Shown here: in pieces, positions 9,115 through 17,647 of the stretch
How the letters are laid out: every line of letters begins with the position of its first letter
Position numbering within the stretch: the first letter of the stretch is position 1
NCBI RefSeq assembly: GCF_938046015.1
Contig: NZ_CALIXW010000035.1
Span: forward strand, 1-64,000
Origin: an uncultured Porphyromonas sp.
GTDB lineage: Bacteria > Bacteroidota > Bacteroidia > Bacteroidales > Porphyromonadaceae
Reading direction: 5' to 3'
DNA: 64,000 nt
Notes under the pieces: model-generated
What the model saw: only the letters and a program-made list of their open reading frames with translations
The model's database searches: none
Told to the model about the DNA's origin: nothing
Program-made: the position numbers and the translations under genes

Positions 9115-9293
9115 AGTCTTTTACAGTATTTAATAGGGAGCGCCCCCGCCTATGAGGCTGCGAAGGCGAACGTCCCCGCGTCGTAGCCCTAGCCATTAGC
9201 TGCGGACGAATAGTCTCGGAAGCCCCAGCGGGGCGCACCCTAGAGCGGACAAGCGGGAGAGTGCATCGTGCTACGGCTCTGCGGACGCTTTAA

Positions 9294-9403
9294 GGATCGC
9301 CCCTGCAGGGCTTTGTTTTTTCTTTACCTAGGCTACCCAGGGTTTGGTCGCCCTTTCAGGGCTACGCACCCTGGGCTTTGGAGGGATCGCCCCTATAGGG
9401 GCT
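9294..9403. repeat. Half copy of the nested palindromic element
   Basis: This carries GGATCGCCCCTGCAGGGCT, then ACCCAGGGTTTGGTCGCC, then CACCCTGGGCTTTGG, then GATCGCCCCTATAGGGGCT. The same modules form the right arm of the complete element at 9756-10027. Only one arm is present here. Open frames across it are low-complexity and not credible genes. Confidence 0.75.
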
Positions 9404-9444
9404 GGGCTCCGCCTGAGCTAGCTGAGTGCGGGGTGGAGGGTAAT

Positions 9445-9565
9445 CTGACGGTTTAGAACTCTGAGGGCTGAGCTCCTTTTGCACGAGCTGCGAGCGGGGT
9501 AGGGGGCGGGCTGATGGTCTAGAACTCTGAGGGCTGAGCTCCTCCTGCGCAAGCTGAGTACGGGG
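9445..9565. repeat. 66-bp direct repeats (three 22-bp sub-units each)
   Basis: Two units begin at 9445 and 9511, each starting CTGAYGGTYTAGAACTCTGA and continuing GCTGAGCTCC. The spacing is exactly 66 bp, three times the 22-bp period of the minisatellite family elsewhere in the window. The same pair recurs at 10068 and 10134. Confidence 0.7.
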
Positions 9566-9755
9566 CTGACAAGCTCATTATGCTTTGCTCTAGGCTAATG
9601 GTGCGATTGCGAGCAGCTCTCCCTGCACCTCGTCCCTCCTATGTTGCCTAGTCTGGTGCTCCTTTCGCCGCCCGCTGCTGTCCCTCCGAGTGGAGCGGGT
9701 CAAGCGTGTTGCTTCGTGTGCCTTGCCATTAGCTTTGGACGAGCGGCCTCGGAAG

Positions 9756-10027
9756 CCCTAGCGGGGCGACCCTTTCAGAGCCCAGGGTGCGTAGCCCTGC
9801 AAGGGCGACCAAACCCTGGGTTAGTCATACCTATTCCAAAGGTAGCCCTATAGGGGCGACCCCTAGAGCTGACAAGAGTAGAGGCGCATCGTGCTACTGC
9901 CCTGCGGACGCTTTAAGGATCGCCCCTGCAGGGCTTTGTTTTTTCTTTATCCAGGCTACCCAGGGTTTGGTCGCCCTTGCAGGGCTACGCACCCTGGGCT
10001 TTGGATGGATCGCCCCTATAGGGGCTG
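9756..10027. repeat. Complete nested palindromic repeat element
   Basis: The left arm contains AGCCCTAGCGGGGCGACCC, AGCCCAGGGTGCG, GGGCGACCAAACCCTGGGTT and AGCCCTATAGGGGCGACC. The right arm holds the complements in reverse order. The element could fold into a cruciform or, if transcribed, a long hairpin. Related copies are at 32601-33750 and 38622-38942. It lies in a gene-free gap of about 1.4 kb (9041-10451). Confidence 0.75.
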
Positions 10028-10067
10028 GACTCCTTTTGCACGAGGTGCGAGCGGGGTAGGGGGTAAG

Positions 10068-10160
10068 CTGACGGTCTAGAACTCTGAGGGCTGAGCTCCT
10101 TTTGCACGAGCTGCGAGTGAGGTGGAGGGTAATCTGACGGTCTACACCCCTATAGGACTG
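10068..10160. repeat. Second pair of 66-bp direct repeats
   Basis: Units start at 10068 and 10134, both with CTGACGGTCTA, exactly 66 bp apart. The second is truncated and runs towards the 22-bp array at 10168. Confidence 0.65.
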
Positions 10161-10167
10161 AGCTCCG

Positions 10168-10255
10168 CTGAGGGATATGGGTCAGCGCCGTGAGGGGCGG
10201 CAGTCGTGGGCGTGAGGGGTATCCCTCAGCGTGCTGAGGGATAGGGGGCAGCGAG
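10168..10255. repeat. 22-bp minisatellite array, four units
   Basis: Unit starts are 10168, 10190, 10212 and 10234, each with (C/G)TGAGGGR followed by a centre such as TATCCCTCA or TATGGGTCA and a GCGCC-like linker. The period is exactly 22 bp. The array at 11555-11642 is closely related, including flanking GGCGGGGCGCAGC. Confidence 0.8.
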
Positions 10256-10387
10256 GCTAGGGGGCGGGGCGCAGCGCGCTCCGCAGCAGGACAGGTGGGT
10301 GTGCTGGCTCGGGGCGAGGGTGCCTTAAGGGGGGATTTACCCGTTTCGTAAGATCGAGCTAGGGGCGGGCTAGGCTCCCCTTAGAAG

Positions 10388-10426
10388 CATCAGAGGGAGG
10401 TGCCTAAGGAGGCCCTCCCTCTGATG
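10388..10426 (-). terminator. Hairpin downstream of the lipoprotein gene
   Basis: CATCAGAGGGAGG (10388-10400) pairs perfectly with CCTCCCTCTGATG (10414-10426). It lies 26 bp beyond the stop of the minus-strand lipoprotein gene. The T-tract is poor. Confidence 0.6.
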
Positions 10427-10451
10427 ATGAGGTATGCGGATGTAGCGAAGA

Positions 10452-11363
10452 CTACTTGTCTAGATAGGTGATGACGTAGGCCATACCTCTATCCCAGAAG
10501 TTGTGAAAGAATAAGCTCATCTCGAGGTCGATGGGTCTCCCCTTAGCATCTAATTTGTAGGCCCATCGACTCTCCATCGGCCCTCGGGGAGTGCCATCAT
10601 TCTCGTAGAGCGGTAGTGCTTGGGAGGAGATGAGCTTGGCAGAGCGTAGCCCTTGAATGTGAGACCAAAGGTACGGCTGCGGCTCCCCAGACCAGCCCAC
10701 GAAGCGTTTTATGATAAAGTTGAGGTCGGGAAAGGAACGATTAGGTATGGAGCTATACTCATGAGTCAATACCTGGGGTATACGAATAGGTGTCTCAGTT
10801 GAATTGGTATAGGTGCGCTTTACCAAGTTGCCGTCCTGCCATTCTGCGCTGGAGTCGTATCGTGGCGAGGTATGGGATAGGTAGTATCCCTTGCTGTCAT
10901 AGGTGTAATCCTTCTCGACCTCTGACTCCCCCTGGACTAAGACCCCCTCCTTGTTCTTTTTGTAATAGATGTTTTCGTGCTTTGATACTCTACCCTGAGG
11001 GTCGAGTGTCAAGATCTGTGAGGGCATTCCATTCTCATCACGTAAGGTGATCGTGCGGTCACCGTAGAAGATCGTCCGCGTATATTTCCATTTAGGAGAA
11101 GAATCAGAGCTCTTGGAGAAGGAAATCAAACGCTTTTGGTCGTCATATTCGAAGGTGTATGTATGGACAAGAGTCCTCCCGCGGTCATATCCATGTACTA
11201 CATACTCCTCGATCTTGCTGATGTAGTCTATCTGCTGTGCGGGCACGAGGGACGTCTGGGACGTGGAGGGCGCTGGTGGCGCTGGTGGCGTAGGGCTGTC
11301 CGTATTCCCCTTGGAGCAGGAGCCGAGGGCTGCTACGAGTAGTATGCTGGCTAGTTTCTTCAT
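10452..11363 (-). CDS. Putative lipoprotein of unknown function
   Basis: A 303-residue protein with a lipoprotein signal: a basic start, a hydrophobic core and the lipobox L-G-S-C with the acylated cysteine at about residue 16, followed by a Pro/Ser/Thr linker (about 22-38). The rest has repeated short strand-rich motifs such as YTFEYDDQKRLISFS and YTYDSKGYYL, recalling Bacteroidota lipoproteins of the DUF4595 type, though I cannot confirm the family. The ATG at 11363 gives the signal peptide and lies 40 bp from a promoter box. By eye its composition is more AT-rich than its neighbours, and repeats flank it on both sides, suggesting an accessory or acquired gene. Confidence 0.75.
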   Translation of the reverse strand: MKKLASILLVAALGSCSKGNTDSPTPPAPPAPSTSQTSLVPAQQIDYISKIEEYVVHGYDRGRTLVHTYTFEYDDQKRLISFSKSSDSSPKWKYTRTIFYGDRTITLRDENGMPSQILTLDPQGRVSKHENIYYKKNKEGVLVQGESEVEKDYTYDSKGYYLSHTSPRYDSSAEWQDGNLVKRTYTNSTETPIRIPQVLTHEYSSIPNRSFPDLNFIIKRFVGWSGEPQPYLWSHIQGLRSAKLISSQALPLYENDGTPRGPMESRWAYKLDAKGRPIDLEMSLFFHNFWDRGMAYVITYLDK

Positions 11364-11402
11364 ATGGGCATGAGTTGTTAAGTTAGGTATGATGAACTGT
11401 AA

Positions 11403-11410
11403 CAAAAGTA
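11403..11410 (-). promoter_or_regulatory. Bacteroidota -7 promoter box (TACTTTTG on minus strand)
   Basis: CAAAAGTA on the plus strand matches TAnnTTTG on the minus strand, 40 bp before the lipoprotein ATG. Confidence 0.65.
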
Positions 11411-11554
11411 TAAAATCTTTCGAGGATAACAAGCGTGTCCCGCCCAGCCTACCGAGAGGGGTATCGTCTCGTCCTTGGACAGCTATTCCGCCCCAGGGCT
11501 GAGAACTGGGGCGAAGAGCTTCGCATCGCGGCTGGGGGATAAGGGGAGGGGGTG

Positions 11555-11642
11555 CTGAGGGATATCAGTCAGCTCCGTGAGGGGCGTCCGTGGCGGGCGT
11601 GATGGGTATCCCTCAGCGCGCTGAGGGATAGGGGTCAGCGAG
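11555..11642. repeat. 22-bp minisatellite array, four units
   Basis: Unit starts are 11555, 11577, 11599 and 11621, in exact 22-bp register. The cores are TGAGGGATATCAGTCA, TGAGGGGCGTCCGT, TGATGGGTATCCCTCA and TGAGGGATAGGGGTCA. It lies between the divergent lipoprotein and glgP genes. Confidence 0.8.
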
Positions 11643-11884
11643 GCTCGGAGGCGGGGCGCAGCACACGCCGCAGCGGGGTGGGGGACGGGCGGCCTGGTGT
11701 GCGGATGCGGCTTAGCTTGGGCTGAGGGGACGTGCGGCCTTGGAGGGGAGGGGCGGGCGCGCTGAGGGCTGGGGGCGGGATTCCTTGGCTGTGGGAAATG
11801 TTTTTCCTGGGGTGGGGGCGGGCGGAGAGGTCCGAGGGGAGGCTGCTCTGAGCCGCTCGGGAGGTAGGGGCACAGAGATTTATG

Positions 11885-11892
11885 TATCTTTG
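11885..11892 (+). promoter_or_regulatory. Bacteroidota -7 promoter box (TATCTTTG) for glgP
   Basis: An exact TAnnTTTG match, 62 bp upstream of the glgP ATG at 11954. Upstream in-frame codons overlap this box and are therefore unlikely starts. Confidence 0.75.
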
Positions 11893-11953
11893 TGCGACAA
11901 CAATAGAGGGGTACGCCCACTTTAATACGATTGGACTGAATCATCATTGCACT

Positions 11954-14530
11954 ATGATCGCAAGCAAGCGCGCGAATGATCCTGTATGGACCAGTATCTA
12001 CGCTTATGCCCAGCTCCCCGCTGAGCTGGCACGACTAGAAGAACTAGCACACAACCTCTGGTGGGTCTGGAACCCACGTGCCCACCGCCTCTACAAGGCT
12101 CTTTCCCCCGAGCTGTGGGAGTCCACGGAGGGGAATCCCGTCATGCTGCTCCGCCAGCTCTCCAGCGAGGATATCCAGCGCATCACCACCAATGCCGCAC
12201 TGATGGCCGAGCTCGAGGCTGTCTATGCCGATTATAAGGCCTATATCGACGAACCCGCCGACACCGAGCGCCCCAGCATCGCCTACTTCAGCATGGAGTA
12301 CGGGCTGACCAATGTCCTCAAGATCTACTCGGGTGGTCTCGGCGTCCTGGCTGGGGACTACCTCAAGGAGGCCAGCGATAGCAACGTCCGTATGACGGCT
12401 GTGGGCTTCCTCTACCGCTATGGCTACTTCACGCAGACGCTGAGCCCCGAGGGTCAGCAGCTGGCCAGCTACGAGGCGCAGGACTTCGCCCAGCTCCCCC
12501 TCGAGCAGGTCTTCCAGCAGGACGGGCAGACGCCCTTCGTCCTCGAGGTACCTTACTCCAGCCATACCGTCTACTGCCATGTGTGGAAGGTCAAGGTAGG
12601 CCGTATCTCCCTCTACCTCCTCGATACCGACATCGCCCAGAATAGCGAATGGGACCGCTCCATCACCCACCAGCTCTACGGCGGGGACTGGGAGAACCGT
12701 ATGAAGCAGGAGTACCTCCTCGGGATGGGCGGTGTACAGCTGCTCACCAAGCTCGGCATCAAGAAGGACGTCTACCATATGAACGAGGGCCACGCGGCCT
12801 TCATGAACGCCCAGCGCCTGCTGGACTACGTCGAGGGCGAGGGTCGTAGCTTCGATGAGGCTCTCGAGCTGGTACGCGCCTCCTCACTCTACACCGTCCA
12901 CACGCCTGTACCTGCAGGGCACGACTACTTCGCAGAGGATCTGCTGGGCAAGTACCTCGGCCATCTGCCCCAGCGCCTCGGGATCTCCTGGGGCGAGTTC
13001 GTCGACCTCGGTCGTGAGCATCCCGGGAGCGATGAGAAGTTCTCCATGAGCGTCTTCGCCCTCAATACCTGCCAGGAGGCCAACGGGGTGAGCCTACTCC
13101 ACGGCCGCGTGTCGCAGCAGATGTTCGCCCCCGTCTGGCGAGGCTTCTTCCCCGAGGAGCTGCACGTGGGCTACGTCACCAACGGCGTCCACCTGCCCAC
13201 CTGGGCAGCGCCCGAGTGGCAGGCCTTCTACCGCAAGCACCTCGGTGAGGACTTCATCAAGCAGCAGACGAGCGAGGATACCTGGTCGCGCGTGCAGTCC
13301 GTCCCCAGCGAGGAGCTCTGGGATACGCACCTGACGATCAAGCACCGCCTCATCGAGCATATCCGTACCTTCTACGGGGAGAAGTGGCTGCGCGGCAGTG
13401 CTTCGCCCGAGACGACGATGAGTGTACTGGAGGGCATCAACCCCAATGCGCTGCTCATCGGCTTCGGCCGCCGCTTCGCTACCTACAAGCGTGCACACCT
13501 GCTCTTCACCGATCTGGAGCGTCTGGAGCGTATCGTCAACAATCCTAAGTACCCCGTACAGTTCCTCTTCACCGGTAAGGCGCACCCTGCCGACGGCGGG
13601 GGTCAGGGGCTCATCAAGTACATCCTAGAGATCAGCCGCCGCCCTGAGTTCCTCGGCAAGATCATCTTCCTGGAGAACTACGACATGCGTCTGGCGAGCA
13701 AGCTGATCGCGGGCGTCGACATCTGGATGAATACGCCTACGCGTCCGCTGGAGGCCTCGGGTACCTCGGGCGAGAAGGCCGAGATGAACGGCGTGCTCAA
13801 CCTCTCCGTCCTCGACGGCTGGTGGTATGAGGGCTATCGCGAGGGGGCTGGCTGGGCCCTGACGGACAAGCGCACCTTCACCGACCAGAGCCTGCAGGAC
13901 AAGCTCGACGCTACGACCATCTACGACCTGCTGGAGAAGGAGATCGTACCCCTGTACTTCAACCGCGAGGGCAAGGCCTTCTCTGAGGGCTGGGTCCAGG
14001 CTATGAAGAACTCGATGAACTACATCGCGCCGCACTACACGATGCGCCGTATGATGGACGACTACTTCGAGCGCTTCTACTGCAAGCTGGCCGCTCGCTC
14101 GGCACGCCTGCATGCGGATAACAACGCTATCGCCCGCGAGCTGGTGAACTGGAAGCACGGCGTCCTGGCGCACTGGGATGACCTGCAGGTCGTCAGCGTC
14201 AGCAACGATGGCCACAGCATCGGTAGCTCGGGTCAGCGCCACACGGGCAGTACCGAGACGATCCAGCTCGTCCTCGACAAGGGTGCCCTCAGCTGCGACC
14301 TGCTGGTCGAGCTCGTCGATGCCGCCGAGGACGACAAGGGTCAGCTCAAGCTGGTCGAGAAGACGCCGCTGCGGCTGGTCGACAGCCAGGGTAGCCGCTG
14401 CACCTACGAGCTGAACTTCGTCCAGAGCAAGCCCGGGCACTTCAAGCGCGCCCTGCGCATCCTGCCCACACACCCCGAGCTGCCCCACCGTATGGACTTC
14501 GCGCTCGTACGCTGGGTAGCCCTCGGCTAG
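11954..14530 (+). CDS. glgP: Alpha-glucan (glycogen) phosphorylase
   Basis: An 858-residue cytoplasmic enzyme that releases glucose-1-phosphate from alpha-1,4-glucans such as glycogen. It belongs to the shorter bacterial phosphorylase group with an N-terminal DUF3417-like segment (LEELAHNLWWVWNP, about residues 30-43). Family landmarks include YFSMEYGL, YHMNEGHAAF, the NGVHLPTW loop, IGFGRRFATYKRA and the cofactor segment EASGTSGEKAEMNG, in which K608 is the expected pyridoxal-phosphate lysine. The ATG at 11954 is chosen because earlier codons overlap the promoter. The gene appears monocistronic, with a hairpin at 14581-14621 after it. Confidence 0.94.
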   Translation: MIASKRANDPVWTSIYAYAQLPAELARLEELAHNLWWVWNPRAHRLYKALSPELWESTEGNPVMLLRQLSSEDIQRITTNAALMAELEAVYADYKAYIDEPADTERPSIAYFSMEYGLTNVLKIYSGGLGVLAGDYLKEASDSNVRMTAVGFLYRYGYFTQTLSPEGQQLASYEAQDFAQLPLEQVFQQDGQTPFVLEVPYSSHTVYCHVWKVKVGRISLYLLDTDIAQNSEWDRSITHQLYGGDWENRMKQEYLLGMGGVQLLTKLGIKKDVYHMNEGHAAFMNAQRLLDYVEGEGRSFDEALELVRASSLYTVHTPVPAGHDYFAEDLLGKYLGHLPQRLGISWGEFVDLGREHPGSDEKFSMSVFALNTCQEANGVSLLHGRVSQQMFAPVWRGFFPEELHVGYVTNGVHLPTWAAPEWQAFYRKHLGEDFIKQQTSEDTWSRVQSVPSEELWDTHLTIKHRLIEHIRTFYGEKWLRGSASPETTMSVLEGINPNALLIGFGRRFATYKRAHLLFTDLERLERIVNNPKYPVQFLFTGKAHPADGGGQGLIKYILEISRRPEFLGKIIFLENYDMRLASKLIAGVDIWMNTPTRPLEASGTSGEKAEMNGVLNLSVLDGWWYEGYREGAGWALTDKRTFTDQSLQDKLDATTIYDLLEKEIVPLYFNREGKAFSEGWVQAMKNSMNYIAPHYTMRRMMDDYFERFYCKLAARSARLHADNNAIARELVNWKHGVLAHWDDLQVVSVSNDGHSIGSSGQRHTGSTETIQLVLDKGALSCDLLVELVDAAEDDKGQLKLVEKTPLRLVDSQGSRCTYELNFVQSKPGHFKRALRILPTHPELPHRMDFALVRWVALG

Positions 14531-14580
14531 TCTCTCTCCGATCGTGGGCGCGCCCGCGATCACCTATAGTATAGCTCCTC

Positions 14581-14621
14581 GCGGGGCGACGGCTTGCCTC
14601 AGGGTAGGGCTGTCGCCCCGC
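14581..14621 (+). terminator. Hairpin downstream of glgP
   Basis: GCGGGGCGAC (14581-14590) pairs with GTCGCCCCGC (14612-14621). No strong T-tract follows, so it is only a possible terminator. The remaining gap to murD (14531-14934) holds no credible gene. Confidence 0.45.
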
Positions 14622-14844
14622 TGGCCTTTGGGGGGTGGTAGGGCATGGCACTCCTTATATATATAGGAGTGCTCGCAGCGGGGCTCGGGGAGGCTGGAGG
14701 TCTTCCCCAGCGCAGACCTTCGGCGGGGCTGCTCGGCTGGGGCTTGCGCCTGCTCCCCTAGCCTCGGGAGGGCAGCAGCGCACTGCGGGCGGCACCGTGT
14801 CGCCCGAGCGTGGCTAGTGCCTTGGCTATATGGGGGGAAATGAT

Positions 14845-14852
14845 TAAAATTG
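14845..14852 (+). promoter_or_regulatory. Possible promoter box (TAAAATTG) for murD
   Basis: This differs from TAnnTTTG at one position. A TTG lies at 14822-14824, exactly 20 bp upstream, the same spacer seen at other promoters in this window. The murD ATG is 82 bp downstream. Confidence 0.4.
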
Positions 14853-14934
14853 TAGGACAAGTAGCCCGCACCCAGCTAGCCCCTCGAGAAGAGCCCTAGC
14901 CGAGCGGACACAAGCTAGATATCTCAGGACAATC

Positions 14935-16320
14935 ATGATGGAAGTCAAGTACGAGGCCGTAGTCCTCGGAGCAGGCGAGAGTGGTGTAGGAGCAGCGCTC
15001 CTCTATAAGAGCCGTGGCCTCACGGTCTTCGTGTCGGACTATGGCACGATAGCAGATAAGTATAAGGCAGAGCTCGAGGCAGCTGCCATCCCCTACGAGG
15101 AGGGCGTACACAGCACCGAGCTGATCCTGCGCGCTCACGAGATCGTCAAGAGCCCCGGCATCCCCGAGAAGGCGCCGATCATGCAGGCCATACGCGCTGC
15201 AGGCATCCCCGTGATCTCGGAGATCGAGCTGGCGGGTCGCTACCTGCGCCCCACCACCAAGGTCATCGGTATCACGGGGAGCAATGGCAAGACCACGACC
15301 ACGATGTGGCTGCATCACATCCTCTCCGAGGCAGGCTTCTCCGTAGGGCTGGCGGGTAACGTAGGCTTCAGCCTCGCCCGTCAGGTCATGACCGACGAGC
15401 AGCCCGACTACTTCGTCATCGAGCTCAGCAGCTTCCAGCTGGATGATATGCACCAGTTCCGCGTGCACGTCGCCCTCTTGATGAACATCACGCCCGACCA
15501 CCTCGACCGCTACCACTACAACTTCGAAGAGTACGCCCTGTCCAAGATGCGCATCCTGCAGAATCAGACCAGCGACGACGCCTTCATCTACTGGGGCGAG
15601 GACGAGTTCGTCTCCCGCTATGTGATGACGCACCAGCCTATGCCTATGCAGTGCTTACCCTTCCTGACCTATCCGCAGGTAGGCTCGGCGGCGGACAAGA
15701 GCGACGAGGGCACGATGCGCATCTACTTCGAGGGGCACGACTTCTCCTTCCCGCTGGATCAGCTTGCCCTCCAGGGGCCGCACAACCTGCAGAACGCTAT
15801 GGCCGCCTCCATCGCCGCCCTGCGGCTCGGTGTCAGTGAGGAGGTGCTGCGTGGCGCGCTGACGGACTTCGTCAACGTCCCGCACCGCCTCGAGAAGGTC
15901 GGCGTGCTGGACGGCGTCCGCTACATCAATGACTCCAAGGCGACCAACGTTAGCAGTACCTACTACGCCCTACGCACCATGACCACACCCTACGTCCTTA
16001 TCTTAGGAGGTCAGGACAAGGGCAACGACTACATGGACATCAGCGACCTGGTGAAGGCCGGGGCGCGTGGCCTGGTCTTCCTCACGACCGACGTGCTGAA
16101 GCTCTACCAGACCTTCCACGGCGAGGTCCCCCAGATCGCCTCCGCCCTCAGCATGGAGGAGGCCATCGACCATGCCCGTGCTATGGCGCAGCCCGGCGAT
16201 ACGGTGCTGCTCTCGCCAGCCTGCGCTAGCTTCGACCTCTTCAAGAGCTACATCCACCGCGGGGATAGCTTCCGCAGCGTCGTACAGCGCCTCATCCAGG
16301 ACGCCGAGGCCCATGGATAG
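14935..16320 (+). CDS. murD: UDP-N-acetylmuramoyl-L-alanine:D-glutamate ligase (MurD)
   Basis: A 461-residue cytoplasmic Mur ligase that adds D-glutamate to UDP-MurNAc-L-Ala in an ATP-dependent step of peptidoglycan synthesis. The N-terminal nucleotide-binding glycine pattern is VVLGAGESGVG, the ATP P-loop is GSNGKTT at 115-121, and later Mur motifs include ITPDHLDRY, GPHNLQNAMAA and VPHRLEKV. A second ATG three bases downstream of 14935 is equally possible. Its stop overlaps the ftsW start by 8 bp, which suggests translational coupling in a murD-ftsW-murG operon. Confidence 0.95.
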   Translation: MMEVKYEAVVLGAGESGVGAALLYKSRGLTVFVSDYGTIADKYKAELEAAAIPYEEGVHSTELILRAHEIVKSPGIPEKAPIMQAIRAAGIPVISEIELAGRYLRPTTKVIGITGSNGKTTTTMWLHHILSEAGFSVGLAGNVGFSLARQVMTDEQPDYFVIELSSFQLDDMHQFRVHVALLMNITPDHLDRYHYNFEEYALSKMRILQNQTSDDAFIYWGEDEFVSRYVMTHQPMPMQCLPFLTYPQVGSAADKSDEGTMRIYFEGHDFSFPLDQLALQGPHNLQNAMAASIAALRLGVSEEVLRGALTDFVNVPHRLEKVGVLDGVRYINDSKATNVSSTYYALRTMTTPYVLILGGQDKGNDYMDISDLVKAGARGLVFLTTDVLKLYQTFHGEVPQIASALSMEEAIDHARAMAQPGDTVLLSPACASFDLFKSYIHRGDSFRSVVQRLIQDAEAHG

Positions 16321-17647
16321 CCTGCACGAGGTAGTCGATAGGCGCAGCCTAGTGCAGCGTCTGCTGGATGGCAACGGGGCTCTGTGGGCGCTCTACATCG
16401 CCTTCATGATCCTCTCGACGCTCATCGTCTCGAGCGCCATCAGCAGCGAGGTGTACAAGGCAGGCAGTGGTATGCCTATCTTCAAGCATATCCTCTTCCT
16501 CTTCGGAGGCTTCGTCCTCTGTGCCATCGTCAGCCAGTTCTCCTCGCGCTTCATGAGGAACTGGGCGCCCCGTATCATGATGCTCGCCATGCCGCTGCTC
16601 ATCGCCTGGCTGCTCGTGGCGGGCTCGGGCAAGAACGGCGCCGAGCGCTGGATCTACATCGCTGGTATCTCGGTGCAGCCCTCCGAGCTCATGCGTATCG
16701 CCCTCGTCCTGTGGGGCGCCGTAGCGGCGGGCAACAGCTGGAAGCGCAACCCCAAGCGCTGGAAGCAGTTCACCGCCTACTACGTCCTCTCGGGCATCCT
16801 GATCGCTATCCTAGCGAGCAGCAACCTCTCTACGGGGATCATCTTCGTCCTCTTCATCGGTATCTACAGCATTGTGCTACGTGCGCCGTGGCGCTCCTTC
16901 CGCTGGTTCGTCCGTGTCACCGTGGGGCTGGCGCTACTGGGTGGGATCGCCCTGATGACGCTGCCGCCCTCGTGGCTGCCTGGCCGTGCCTCCACCTGGC
17001 GCGCCCGTATCGAGCGTAAGGTCGACGAGCATAGCGTCGCCAAGGGCGAGGTGCGCGAGATCAACATGGGCGGTCAGGAGGACATGGGACGTATGGCCAT
17101 CGCCTCGTCGAAGAACCTGCTGCCCGTCGGCCCAGGGCAGAGCAAGTTCCGCAGCGCCCTAGCGCTAGCCTACTCCGACTACATCTACGCCATCGCCATC
17201 GAGGAATACGGCTGGCTTGGCCTCCTCGTCTTGCCGGGGCTCTACGTCCTATGGATGTGGCTCATCCTACGCGAGGCGCGGCGTCAGTCCAGCGCCTATA
17301 GGGCGAACGTGCTGCGCGGCTTCGCCATCATCTACCCCCTGCAGGCGCTGGTCAATCTAGCCGTCGGCGCGGGGCTCTTCAATACGGGTCAGACGCTGCC
17401 GATGTTCAGCTTCGGGGGCTCCTCCATCTTTGCCACCAGCATCGCCTTCGGCATCATGATCGGTATGAGCCGCTCCGAGCGCGCCTACAAGCTCTGGGCC
17501 GAGGAGCAGCGCCAGCTCGAGGCGCGACGACTAGCGGAGGCAGAGGCCGCGGAGGCACTGGAGCGTGCCGAGGCTCCCGACGAGCAGGCCCTGGCCTATC
17601 ACCCCTCTCTATCCAGCACTGAGTATGATACAGCGAGCCATCATTAG
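16313..17647 (+). CDS. ftsW: SEDS-family peptidoglycan polymerase FtsW
   Basis: A 444-residue integral membrane protein with about ten hydrophobic segments, a lipid II polymerase of the division machinery. The SEDS signature is clear: LPVGPGQSKFRSALALAYSD followed by YIYAIAIEEYG, with D289 at the position of the catalytic aspartate of RodA/FtsW. The cytoplasmic C-terminal tail (about 395-444) is rich in Ala, Glu and Arg. The ATG at 16313 overlaps the murD stop and gives a typical short cytoplasmic N-terminus; the longer upstream frame is murD in another phase. Its placement between murD and murG supports FtsW over RodA. Confidence 0.94.
   Translation: MDSLHEVVDRRSLVQRLLDGNGALWALYIAFMILSTLIVSSAISSEVYKAGSGMPIFKHILFLFGGFVLCAIVSQFSSRFMRNWAPRIMMLAMPLLIAWLLVAGSGKNGAERWIYIAGISVQPSELMRIALVLWGAVAAGNSWKRNPKRWKQFTAYYVLSGILIAILASSNLSTGIIFVLFIGIYSIVLRAPWRSFRWFVRVTVGLALLGGIALMTLPPSWLPGRASTWRARIERKVDEHSVAKGEVREINMGGQEDMGRMAIASSKNLLPVGPGQSKFRSALALAYSDYIYAIAIEEYGWLGLLVLPGLYVLWMWLILREARRQSSAYRANVLRGFAIIYPLQALVNLAVGAGLFNTGQTLPMFSFGGSSIFATSIAFGIMIGMSRSERAYKLWAEEQRQLEARRLAEAEAAEALERAEAPDEQALAYHPSLSSTEYDTASHH

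Noticed and set aside
9268..10079. Several 60-90 codon frames rich in Arg, Pro, Gly and Trp
   Set aside because: They repeat with the palindromic element and shift frame between copies, so they are by-products of the repeat rather than genes.
11483..11947. 154-codon proline-rich minus-strand frame
   Set aside because: It spans a 22-bp array and the glgP promoter; its proline content is simply the complement of G-rich intergenic DNA.
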